A DNA stretch of 64,000 bases from assembly GCA_900551075.1 (NCBI GenBank), contig URVB01000003.1, forward strand, positions 124,001 to 188,000, in the 5' to 3' direction. The notes beneath the pieces were generated by a model. That model saw only the letters and a list, made by a program, of their open reading frames with translations. It was not told the DNA's origin and ran no database searches. Shown one piece after another: positions 8,599-15,833 of this stretch (positions within the stretch are counted from its first letter, which is position 1; the number at the start of each line of letters is the position of its first letter). Made by a program: the position numbers and the translations under genes. Source of the stretch: an uncultured Blautia sp. (lineage in GTDB: Bacteria > Bacillota > Clostridia > Lachnospirales > Lachnospiraceae).

Positions 8599-9690
8599 AT
8601 GAGTAACCGAGAAATATTTCAGATTATGCATAGCGAAAAAGTTGTTGCGGAAATTTCAACCAGTGGACAGGCGTTCATTGCTGATAAAGAGTTTATGCCG
8701 TATGATTTATATTTTGAGATAGAAACAGACATAGACTCTTTGTTAAATAATTTGGTGAATTTTTATCATTGGTGTGCATCAAGGGTCTTGTCGTTGGATA
8801 GAAAATATGCGAAAGAAATTCTTAATAGTATTGGTGCGGTACAGGCTACCACGGATAAGGACAGGGCGGAGATTGCCATGTCTTATCATTGCGTTTCGCT
8901 TACAGATGTATATTGGGTGAGAAAAAAGGGAGAAGTTGTTTCGTTCATGGATATTAATTTATATAAAAATCCTTTAAACGCGGCAATCGTGGATATTTCT
9001 TTACGTGGAAAACAGATGACTGTTACAAATCAGGAACTGGCGCCTGATTTGTCGACGAAAGGGTGTTTTCCAAAAGCGTGGATTCGGACAGAAAGCGGAT
9101 TCAGATTACTAAAGGCTGGGGGAGAGGATGCTGTCAGAAGAGAGGTGCTGGCCAGCGAGATCTGTCGGTGTTTTGACATCCCTCAGGTGGTTTACCGTAT
9201 GGGAATTTACGATGGAGAAGTTGTTTCTGAAAGTGAAATTGTATCCTCATTGGAATATTCTCTTGTCTCCAAAATATCATTTGATATTTTTGCAGCGAAT
9301 CACGATCTGAATACACTGGAAGTCTGTAAAGAGCTGGATCCAATGTCCTATTATGGGATGAATATTCTGGACTATCTGATTGGTAATACCGATAGGCATC
9401 CGGAGAACTGGGGATTTTTAGTGGATAACAGAACCAATCGATATATTTCCCTTTATCCGTTGATGGATTTTAATCAGTGTTTCCGGTCATACGAACAAAT
9501 TGAAGGAGCAAACTGTCAGACGGTATATCCAAAAAAAATGACACAGTTGGAAGCTGCGATGGAAGCGGTGGAGAAGATTGGATTAGGATGGATGAAGAAA
9601 AATGTCGATATGGCAATCTTCGAAGATAAGAAAGCGTGGGGAGAGATGTTTCAGAAGCGTATGGGACTTTTGAGGAGATCGTGCAATTAA
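8599..9690 (+). CDS. HipA-like kinase-fold protein
   Basis: This 363-residue protein has a HipA-type (phosphatidylinositol-kinase-like) catalytic domain in its second half. The loop DYLIGNTDRHPENWGFLVD (about residues 257-275) holds the catalytic Asp and Asn, and PLMDFNQCF is the metal-binding DFD-like motif. An ATP-site lysine is likely in KAWIRTESGFRLLKAG (about 155-170). The N-terminal 140 residues are not recognised. HipA kinases phosphorylate targets such as glutamyl-tRNA synthetase, but the usual HipB antitoxin is absent. GGGAGG seven bases before ATG 8599 fixes the start; a GTG at 8563 is less likely. The gene stands alone between the spoIIID fragment and a terminator. The target is unknown. 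Confidence 0.75.
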   Translation: MSNREIFQIMHSEKVVAEISTSGQAFIADKEFMPYDLYFEIETDIDSLLNNLVNFYHWCASRVLSLDRKYAKEILNSIGAVQATTDKDRAEIAMSYHCVSLTDVYWVRKKGEVVSFMDINLYKNPLNAAIVDISLRGKQMTVTNQELAPDLSTKGCFPKAWIRTESGFRLLKAGGEDAVRREVLASEICRCFDIPQVVYRMGIYDGEVVSESEIVSSLEYSLVSKISFDIFAANHDLNTLEVCKELDPMSYYGMNILDYLIGNTDRHPENWGFLVDNRTNRYISLYPLMDFNQCFRSYEQIEGANCQTVYPKKMTQLEAAMEAVEKIGLGWMKKNVDMAIFEDKKAWGEMFQKRMGLLRRSCN

Positions 9691-9845
9691 GCCTGTTGGG
9701 GATAAAAAACAAATTGTTTGAAGCAGTAGATGTGTTAGATTGAAGTGAAAAATAATGCTTGTGGATAGGGTGATTGTGTGCTGCAATTAGAATACAAAAG
9801 GAACAGACCAAAGGTAAGAAAGTAAATATAAGGTTATAACTATAA

Positions 9846-9895
9846 AATGCTGATTGTAAAGAGGCCTGAGACTTCTTGACAATCAGCATTTTTTA
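9846..9895 (+). terminator. intrinsic terminator
   Basis: Twelve-base arms (9846-9857 and 9879-9890) are followed by six T. It lies 155 bp after the HipA-like gene. The rest of the 9691-10077 spacer is AT-rich, and I see only a possible leader for the response regulator gene. Confidence 0.8.
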
Positions 9896-10077
9896 ATAAG
9901 CTTTATCATTCTGATTTTGTGCTCACATTTACATGTTTGATATTGTTCGCCTGAATGACTAAGCCATATTATAATGTATTGGAAGACGACTATGTTTTAT
10001 GAAAGTGCAGGAAATTGTTAAATCTCCATAATAGATTCAAAAAGTTATGGTACTATTCAATGATGAGGAGGTGCACT

Positions 10078-10749
10078 ATGAGTAAAATCTTAATTGTTGA
10101 GGATGATTTATCCATACAGGCATTGCTGCATGATTTTATACAGGAAGCGGGGTATAACGTTGTTGTAGCGTCTGATGGAGCAGAGGCTCTTGCAAAGTAT
10201 TTCGAACAGTCTTTTGACCTGGTCTTGCTTGATATTATGCTGCCTAAAATAGATGGTTTCAGTGTATGTGAAGTTATCCGGCAAAAATCAGATGTGCCGG
10301 TTATTATGCTTACCGCATTGGAGGATGAAGCAAACCAGATAAAGGGGTTGGACTTGAAAGCTGATGATTATATTACAAAGCCGTTTTCTATGCCTGTTTT
10401 ACTGCGGAAAATTGCTGCTGTCCTACGACGGTGGGGGAGACAGAATGATATGCCGCAAACCATAAGCTATAAGGATCTGACATTGGATTTAGATAGCTAC
10501 AAGGTTTGGGCGGAGTATGAATGTATTGATTTAACACCGCGCGAGTTTGAAATATTGCGGGAATTACTGAACCATAAGGGCAGGATTTTAACACGGAAAA
10601 ATCTGTTACAGACGCTCTGGAAATATGAATTTTTTGGTGACGAACGGATTATTGACACACATATCAAAAACCTGCGAAAGAAGCTTGGAAATTCGGACTA
10701 TATAGAAACTGTCAGAGGGGTGGGGTATAGAATTGATAGAGAAGATTAG
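10078..10749 (+). CDS. OmpR-family response regulator
   Basis: This 223-residue cytoplasmic transcription factor has a receiver domain at about residues 1-118. It shows the acidic pair EDD (8-10), phospho-acceptor Asp in LVLLDIMLP (about 53), Thr in IMLTA and Lys in DDYITKPF. A winged-helix DNA-binding domain follows (about 130-222; DLTPREFEILRELLNHKG, then RGVGYRI). AGGAGGTG six bases before ATG 10078 gives the start, although the frame is open to 10015. It overlaps the following histidine kinase by 17 bp, so they are a translationally coupled pair of the VanR/VanS type. The pair probably controls the exported protein gene downstream or itself. Confidence 0.93.
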   Translation: MSKILIVEDDLSIQALLHDFIQEAGYNVVVASDGAEALAKYFEQSFDLVLLDIMLPKIDGFSVCEVIRQKSDVPVIMLTALEDEANQIKGLDLKADDYITKPFSMPVLLRKIAAVLRRWGRQNDMPQTISYKDLTLDLDSYKVWAEYECIDLTPREFEILRELLNHKGRILTRKNLLQTLWKYEFFGDERIIDTHIKNLRKKLGNSDYIETVRGVGYRIDRED

Positions 10750-12136
10750 AAGCAATTTATCTGCCAAAGTATTTTTGATTACGTCAATACTATTAGTGGT
10801 TTGCTGCAGCATAACCTATTTGTGCATAGCCTGCTTTGCCCCATATATTTATTCACATGATTTAATGGATGCGGAAGTACTGGCAGATGAATTGTCTAAG
10901 GAATTATCCTATTGTTCTCGAGATGAAGTACAATATTTTTTTCCGATTTATAGTGATATTCTTGCAAGAGAATATGAGGACGAGTTTATATATCATATAT
11001 TCCAAAGCTCCGGCGCAGAAGTTACTTTGCCGTATTTGGATACTTTTACCGGTAAACAAATAGAAGATTATGAAAATGAAGATACATCAGAGAAATTTCA
11101 GGTGTCGTTTGCGGATAGTACTGAAGAATATGTTGTATTAATTGCAAGAAATACAAATAAGGAAAGCCAGATTATTCAGGCGATTCAAAAATCACTGCCT
11201 GTATTAAGTACTGTTATTATTGCCGTATCAATAATTGCGGCTTTTTTCTATACTTCGTATCTGACAAAGCCAATCAAAAAGATTAGCAGATTATCAAAGC
11301 AGATGGCGGATATGGATTTCAGGGGGCTTTGTCCCCCGGACCGTACAGATGAAATAGGTGTCCTTTCCCATAGCTTAAATGATTTAGCAGAAAAACTTGT
11401 AGAAACACTTTCAGAATTGCAAGAGGCTAATAAAAAGTTACAAGCAGATATTGCTATGGAAAGAAAGCTTGAGAGACAGCGGGTAGAGTTTTTTTCGGCT
11501 GTTTCCCATGAATTAAAAACTCCCATAACGATTATCAAAGGACAGCTTCAAGGTATGCTGTATCAGGTGGGACGATATAAAGACAGAGAAACCTATCTTG
11601 TACAATCCTTAGAGGTTACAGACACCTTAGAGAAAATGGTGCAGGAGCTTTTAATTATATCCCGCATAGATACGCCGGGATATGTTTGTAATAAATGCAG
11701 TTTTAATCTTAGTAATCTAATAAATGGCAGGCTTATTGCGCATGAAGACCTGTTTATTCTTATGGGTCTGACCGTCGAAAGAACGGTATCCCCGGGAATT
11801 TATATTTGGGGTGATATGCAGCTGCTCCAAAAAGCGATAGATAATCTTTTAGGAAACGCCTGCAGCTATTCGGAAGCTGGAAATCATGTATGTGTGAAGC
11901 TGTGGAAAGATGGTGAAAAAATACATTTAACGATTGAAAATACAGGTGTACATATTCCGGATGAGGATATACCTGAATTATTTGAAGCATTTTACCGGGT
12001 AGACCAATCCCGGAACCGGCAAACTGGTGGTACAGGCTTAGGATTATATATTGTGAAAGCAGTTCTGGATTTACATGAAGCAAAAATCGAGATAGCAAAT
12101 ACTATTCAGGGGGTTATCGTTTTCGTACAATTTTAA
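10733..12136 (+). CDS. membrane sensor histidine kinase
   Basis: This 467-residue partner of the preceding response regulator starts at TTG 10733, inside the upstream gene. It has an N-terminal membrane helix (about residues 12-34), an extracellular sensor of about 110 residues and a second helix (about 150-173). These are followed by HAMP (SYLTKPIKKISRLSKQMADM), a HisKA dimerisation helix with the phospho-acceptor His in FSAVSHELKTPI (about 262), and an HATPase_c domain with NLLGNACSYS (N box), GTGLGLYIVKAV (G2 box) and a normal C-terminus. The sensor has no family I recognise, so the signal is unknown. A terminator follows at 12155. Confidence 0.92.
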   Translation: MIEKIRSNLSAKVFLITSILLVVCCSITYLCIACFAPYIYSHDLMDAEVLADELSKELSYCSRDEVQYFFPIYSDILAREYEDEFIYHIFQSSGAEVTLPYLDTFTGKQIEDYENEDTSEKFQVSFADSTEEYVVLIARNTNKESQIIQAIQKSLPVLSTVIIAVSIIAAFFYTSYLTKPIKKISRLSKQMADMDFRGLCPPDRTDEIGVLSHSLNDLAEKLVETLSELQEANKKLQADIAMERKLERQRVEFFSAVSHELKTPITIIKGQLQGMLYQVGRYKDRETYLVQSLEVTDTLEKMVQELLIISRIDTPGYVCNKCSFNLSNLINGRLIAHEDLFILMGLTVERTVSPGIYIWGDMQLLQKAIDNLLGNACSYSEAGNHVCVKLWKDGEKIHLTIENTGVHIPDEDIPELFEAFYRVDQSRNRQTGGTGLGLYIVKAVLDLHEAKIEIANTIQGVIVFVQF

Positions 12137-12154
12137 AAACTTAAAACATGGTAC

Positions 12155-12184
12155 GCGGCAGGCTCTTGGCTTGCCGCATTTTTG
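12155..12184 (+). terminator. intrinsic terminator after the two-component operon
   Basis: A GC-rich 9 bp stem (12155-12163 with 12169-12177, one mismatch) is followed by ATTTTT. Confidence 0.75.
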
Positions 12185-12301
12185 GTATGTGGTGCCTGGT
12201 GTGCCCTCCATATAAAAAACATATTCAGTACAATCTCAATCCAAGTCATTTCTGTATGCTTAGACTGTACCCGGAAAGGGTAACAGAAAGGAGCTTCTGC
12301 C

Positions 12302-13081
12302 ATGAAGAAAAATTTTTTAACCATTCTTACGGTTCTTTTAGTATTGGGTCCGCAAACAGCATGTGCCAATATGCTGGACAATTCCCTTAGCAATGAGGAC
12401 TATCAACAATTATCGGCATTACAACAGGTACAATTTGAACATATGGACAAAAGACGATATCCGAATGAAAATGTTTCCGATGCGTATGCGGAGCTGACCG
12501 CATATAAAACAGAAGGCTATTCTGAAAAAAGTGTGGCAGAATTTAACCGATCACTTCTGCCAAAGGATAATAATATGGCGGAATTACTGGAAAAATATGC
12601 TGACGTAAGGGCAGGTATCTTACCAGGCGATAAGAATTACGAGTTTATTATATTGACGCTTAATGCTTCGCTCAATGAACTATACTGCGAGCAGATGAAT
12701 GATGAGGTCTGCATTTCCGGTTGTGTAAAAAAACAAACGCATTTGACCCGGCCTTTACCGGGGGAAGAAAGTATTCCGGCAGATGAGCAGATATATGAGG
12801 TTGTTCTTAATGTTTTTTATGCACTCCGTTACACAATTGTCAGGCCTGATGAATTAACTGTAGCAGACAGAGATAATACTTTACAATATTTCCATACAGA
12901 ATTACAAAATTATGTGGAGGAGTTGAGTGAGGATGAGATGGAAAGCGGGAATATCGAAATGATGCTAACGGATAAGGCTAATGAACTTGCGGATAATTTG
13001 TCTGGTGATAATATCGGGTTATTCTGCGAAATCGACAGGATTGAAATTCATAATGACGGAACAGAGGTTGTTTGGGAATGA
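12302..13081 (+). CDS. exported protein of unknown function
   Basis: This 259-residue protein starts with a clear signal peptide: KK, a hydrophobic core LTILTVLLVLG and an A-C-A/N cleavage context near residue 23. The Cys lies in QTAC, which is not a good lipobox, so secretion is favoured over lipid anchoring. The mature part is acidic and helix-rich, contains two Cys in VCISGCVKK and has no domain I recognise. GAAAGGAG before ATG 12302 supports the start. It lies right after the two-component pair but behind a terminator, so it may be a target gene. The last 50 bp upstream of the spoIIID promoter follow its stop. Confidence 0.6.
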   Translation: MKKNFLTILTVLLVLGPQTACANMLDNSLSNEDYQQLSALQQVQFEHMDKRRYPNENVSDAYAELTAYKTEGYSEKSVAEFNRSLLPKDNNMAELLEKYADVRAGILPGDKNYEFIILTLNASLNELYCEQMNDEVCISGCVKKQTHLTRPLPGEESIPADEQIYEVVLNVFYALRYTIVRPDELTVADRDNTLQYFHTELQNYVEELSEDEMESGNIEMMLTDKANELADNLSGDNIGLFCEIDRIEIHNDGTEVVWE

Positions 13082-13108
13082 AGTACAAAGCTTATATCTT
13101 TTCGTAGT

Positions 13109-13137
13109 TCATAACTTCAGGGACGTTCGCATACATT
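13109..13137 (+). promoter_or_regulatory. sigma-E-type promoter of spoIIID
   Basis: TCATAACT (13109-13116), a 13-base spacer and CATACATT (13130-13137) fit the mother-cell sigma-E consensus (TCATATT / CATACAnT). It lies 30 bases before the TTG start of spoIIID, which is a known sigma-E regulon gene in Bacillus and Clostridia. Confidence 0.8.
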
Positions 13138-13166
13138 GTAAAAACAGCGTCTTCGGAGGCTTATCC

Positions 13167-13424
13167 TTGAAAGATTATATCGAAGAGCGGGCAGTGGAGA
13201 TTGCCAATTATATCATTGAAACAGGAGCGACCGTGAGGCAGACGGCAAAGAAATTCGGAATTTCCAAATCTACAGTACATAAAGACGTAACAGAACGTCT
13301 TATGCAGTTAAACCCTTCTCTAGCCAGCCGGGCAAGGGAGGTTCTGAATGTAAATAAGCAGGAGCGCCATATCCGCGGCGGCCTGGCAACCAGGAAAAAA
13401 TATCTGCAGTTGGAACATCGTTAG
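13167..13424 (+). CDS. spoIIID: sporulation transcriptional regulator SpoIIID
   Basis: This 85-residue mother-cell transcription factor acts in the middle of spore formation and tunes sigma-E genes. It is highly conserved: IEERAVEIANYIIETGATVR, then QTAKKFGISKSTVHKDVTER (helix-turn-helix, about residues 23-43), and a basic tail HIRGGLATRKKY. Full length agrees with the family. The start is TTG 13167, six bases after CGGAGG. The same frame continues upstream to 12981 without a good start. It has its own promoter and terminator. A truncated second copy of its 5' end lies at 8368-8465. Confidence 0.95.
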   Translation: MKDYIEERAVEIANYIIETGATVRQTAKKFGISKSTVHKDVTERLMQLNPSLASRAREVLNVNKQERHIRGGLATRKKYLQLEHR

Positions 13425-13428
13425 GAAA

Positions 13429-13476
13429 TAAAAAATGTGCGCAGCATGAAGGAGAGCGGCTGCGTACATTTTTTAT
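13429..13476 (+). terminator. intrinsic terminator after spoIIID
   Basis: About 15 bp arms (AAAAATGTGCGCAGC at 13431-13445 and its near-complement ending at 13474) enclose a 12-base loop, with a T run. A run on both sides makes it potentially bidirectional. Confidence 0.8.
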
Positions 13477-13537
13477 TTGTAAGAAAAACAGGAATGAGAT
13501 ATAATAAAGAACTGTAAGTAATTATAGAGGTGTCATT

Positions 13538-14401
13538 ATGAAGGAAAATTATATAAAGGGGATGCTGATGATCATCCTGTCGGCATTTTGTTTTGCATGT
13601 ATGAATGTATGCGTGCGCTTATCCGGCGATCTGCCGTCCGTGCAGAAGAGCTTTTTCCGGAATCTGGTTGCAGCGGCTTTTGCAGCAGTTCTTATCTATA
13701 AGAATCATATACGTTTGAATATAGAGAAAACGTATTGGCCTCCGCTTTTGCTGCGGTGTATTTTTGGGACGCTGGGGATTCTCTGCAATTTTTATGCGGT
13801 GGATCATCTGCTTGTGGCAGATGCCTCCATTCTGAACAAGCTGTCTCCGTTTTTTGCAATACTGTTTTCTTTTTTGATTTTGAAAGAAGGGATTACGCCT
13901 GTACAGGCAGCCTGCGTGCTGCTGGCGTTTGGGGGGTGCCTGTTTGTTGTAAAGCCGGGATTTCAAAATGCGGCATTGGTTCCTGCCCTGATTGGAGTAT
14001 GCGGTGGTCTGGGAGCCGGGATAGCCTACACAATGGTGAGGGTTCTGGGAACCCACGGAATTAAGGGGCCTGTCATTGTCTTTTATTTTTCGGTTTTTTC
14101 CTGCGTTGCGGTACTGCCGTGGATTCTGAAGGACTATGCGCCTATGCGTCTTGGCCAGCTTGGGACATTGCTGCTGGCGGGATTGTTTGCCGCAGGAGGA
14201 CAGTTTACCATTACGGCTGCATATACCTATGCTCCGGCGCGAAAGATTTCTATTTTTGATTACTCACAGATTATTTTTTCGACGATACTAGGATTTGCAC
14301 TGTTTAATGAGATGCCGGATGGGTACAGCTTTGTGGGATATATATTGATCATTCTGGCATCCCTTGGCATGTTTTTATATAATAGGCGGCAGGCCGCATG
14401 A
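13538..14401 (+). CDS. EamA-family (drug/metabolite superfamily) transporter
   Basis: This 287-residue protein has ten predicted membrane helices arranged as two EamA repeats. Each has the family pattern of a small-residue-rich helix ending in LKE or NEMP (VLFSFLILKEGITP near residue 110; GFALFNEMPDGYS near 255). Members export or import amino acids, nucleotides or other small metabolites; the substrate here is unknown. AGAGGTG nine bases before ATG 13538 and a TATAAT at about 13500 suggest a single-gene unit. Confidence 0.88.
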   Translation: MKENYIKGMLMIILSAFCFACMNVCVRLSGDLPSVQKSFFRNLVAAAFAAVLIYKNHIRLNIEKTYWPPLLLRCIFGTLGILCNFYAVDHLLVADASILNKLSPFFAILFSFLILKEGITPVQAACVLLAFGGCLFVVKPGFQNAALVPALIGVCGGLGAGIAYTMVRVLGTHGIKGPVIVFYFSVFSCVAVLPWILKDYAPMRLGQLGTLLLAGLFAAGGQFTITAAYTYAPARKISIFDYSQIIFSTILGFALFNEMPDGYSFVGYILIILASLGMFLYNRRQAA

Positions 14402-14540
14402 ACCGGATTTATGTACTGAAAATGTGCTGGTGATACCGGGGGAGGATTAATTGGAAAAGTACCGGGGAGGACTTACTGAAAAGATACCGGGAATTTACAG
14501 AAAAAATCTTGACGGGGATATGTTGATTTGTTAGAATGAT

Positions 14541-14646
14541 TGCGATATGAGGGAGTAGTTCACATCTTTTTAAGATGTTATGTATCACGTCATCACGCCG
14601 TTAAGGCCGGGATATATACTGAGATAAGAACGAGACTTTTATCGCA
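14541..14646 (+). promoter_or_regulatory. yybP-ykoY (Mn2+) riboswitch upstream of the cation antiporter
   Basis: The leader carries the family hallmark GAGGGAGTAG in the first internal loop. It also has a hairpin CACATCTTTTTAAGATGTTATG, a second metal-loop strand CACGTCATCACGCCG...GGCCGGG and the closing ACTGAGATAA. P1 pairs TGCGATA (14541-14547) with TATCGCA (14640-14646). The yybP-ykoY class senses Mn2+ and often controls cation exporters in Firmicutes. The 3' strand of P1 is also the 5' strand of the terminator stem, so P1 and terminator exclude each other. That predicts expression when metal is bound. Confidence 0.8.
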
Positions 14647-14674
14647 TATTTTGTGTGCGATGAAGGTCTTTTTT
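14633..14674 (+). terminator. riboswitch-controlled intrinsic terminator
   Basis: A 14 bp stem (14633-14646 with 14656-14669, two G-U pairs) is followed by TTTTT. It overlaps and competes with riboswitch P1. Confidence 0.8.
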
Positions 14675-14719
14675 CGTGCATAAAAGGGAATCATGTAAAA
14701 TGCCATGGAGGGATGGAAG

Positions 14720-15652
14720 ATGGGAATTGTGTTTCAGTTTTTATTATTGGCTGCAGGCTTTGCAATGCTTGTAGTAGGCGCTGACTGGTTTGTGGATGGA
14801 GCTGCCGGGATTGCGGAGAGGCTCGGGATTCCGCATTTGGTTATCGGTCTTACGATTGTTGCGATGGGAACCAGTGCTCCGGAAGCCGCAGTCAGTATTA
14901 CGGCAGCTTTGAAAGGAGATGCGGGAATTACGATTGGAAACATTGTGGGAAGTAATATTCTGAATATTTTGGTGATTCTTGGAATTGCATCGGTTATTGT
15001 ACCGATTGCAGTTGCAAAATCTACGGTTCAGGCAGAGATTCCCTACATGCTGGCGATTACTCTGCTGCTTTTGCTTTTGGGAAGTACGGGAAATGAGATT
15101 GTACTCTGGGAAGGAATCGTGCTTTGGATCGCATTTTTGGCTTATTTGGGGTATCTGTTCCGTATGGCAAAGAAGAATAAAGAGGAGGTGCGGGTAGAAG
15201 CGGAACAGCAGCCGGTCTGGAAGCTGCTGCTGCTTGTTGTGATTGGAATCGGATTGATTATGTGGGGCAGTGATCTTGCTGTTGATGCTGCTACGGAAAT
15301 AGCCAGGACAATAGGGATGAGCGAACGGTTTATCGGCCTTACGATCGTAGCGCTCGGAACCTCTCTGCCGGAGCTCGTCACTTCTGTTTCCGCTGCGGTT
15401 AAGGGGAAAGCAGATATTGCGATCGGAAATATTGTAGGAAGCAATATTTTTAATATTCTCTTTGTGGTAGGGACAACGGCGCTGATTACACCGGTGGTAT
15501 TTGAACAGAAATTTGTCGTTGATTTGCTGATTTCGGCCGCTGCAGGAGTGCTGCTGTGGGCTTGTGTATTTAGGGATAAAAAGCTGTCAGGAACGGGCGG
15601 AGTGCTCATGCTGATTGGGTATGCGGCTTATTTTGTATATTTGATTAAATAA
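14720..15652 (+). CDS. CaCA-family sodium/calcium-type cation antiporter
   Basis: This 310-residue integral membrane protein has ten helices and the two inverted alpha repeats of the Ca2+:cation antiporter superfamily. The first repeat has VAMGTSAPEAAVS...GNIVGSNILNI and the second VALGTSLPELVTS...GNIVGSNIFNI. Both ion-binding Glu residues in GTSxPE are present. It belongs to the YrbG-like group. Placement under an Mn2+-type riboswitch suggests it helps lower excess Mn2+ or Ca2+. GGAGGG seven bases before ATG 14720 favours this start over ATG 14705. Confidence 0.92.
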   Translation: MGIVFQFLLLAAGFAMLVVGADWFVDGAAGIAERLGIPHLVIGLTIVAMGTSAPEAAVSITAALKGDAGITIGNIVGSNILNILVILGIASVIVPIAVAKSTVQAEIPYMLAITLLLLLLGSTGNEIVLWEGIVLWIAFLAYLGYLFRMAKKNKEEVRVEAEQQPVWKLLLLVVIGIGLIMWGSDLAVDAATEIARTIGMSERFIGLTIVALGTSLPELVTSVSAAVKGKADIAIGNIVGSNIFNILFVVGTTALITPVVFEQKFVVDLLISAAAGVLLWACVFRDKKLSGTGGVLMLIGYAAYFVYLIK

Positions 15653-15680
15653 ATAGGGCAAAGGGTCTGTGCCATAAGTG

Positions 15681-15719
15681 GAGGTGTATTTCCGGTCAGG
15701 GAATATACCTCTTTTATTT
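15681..15719 (+). terminator. intrinsic terminator after the antiporter gene
   Basis: Arms GAGGTGTATTTCC and GGGAATATACCTC are separated by a short loop and followed by TTTTATTT. Confidence 0.75.
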
Positions 15720-15833
15720 GGCGGAAACTCAGGTAAAATATAGATTGTGTTTTTGGGGAGAACCAGATACAATATTTATAGAATATTGGCGTACACAGGA
15801 AAATAACGATTCGGGATTAAGGAGAGCGGAAAC

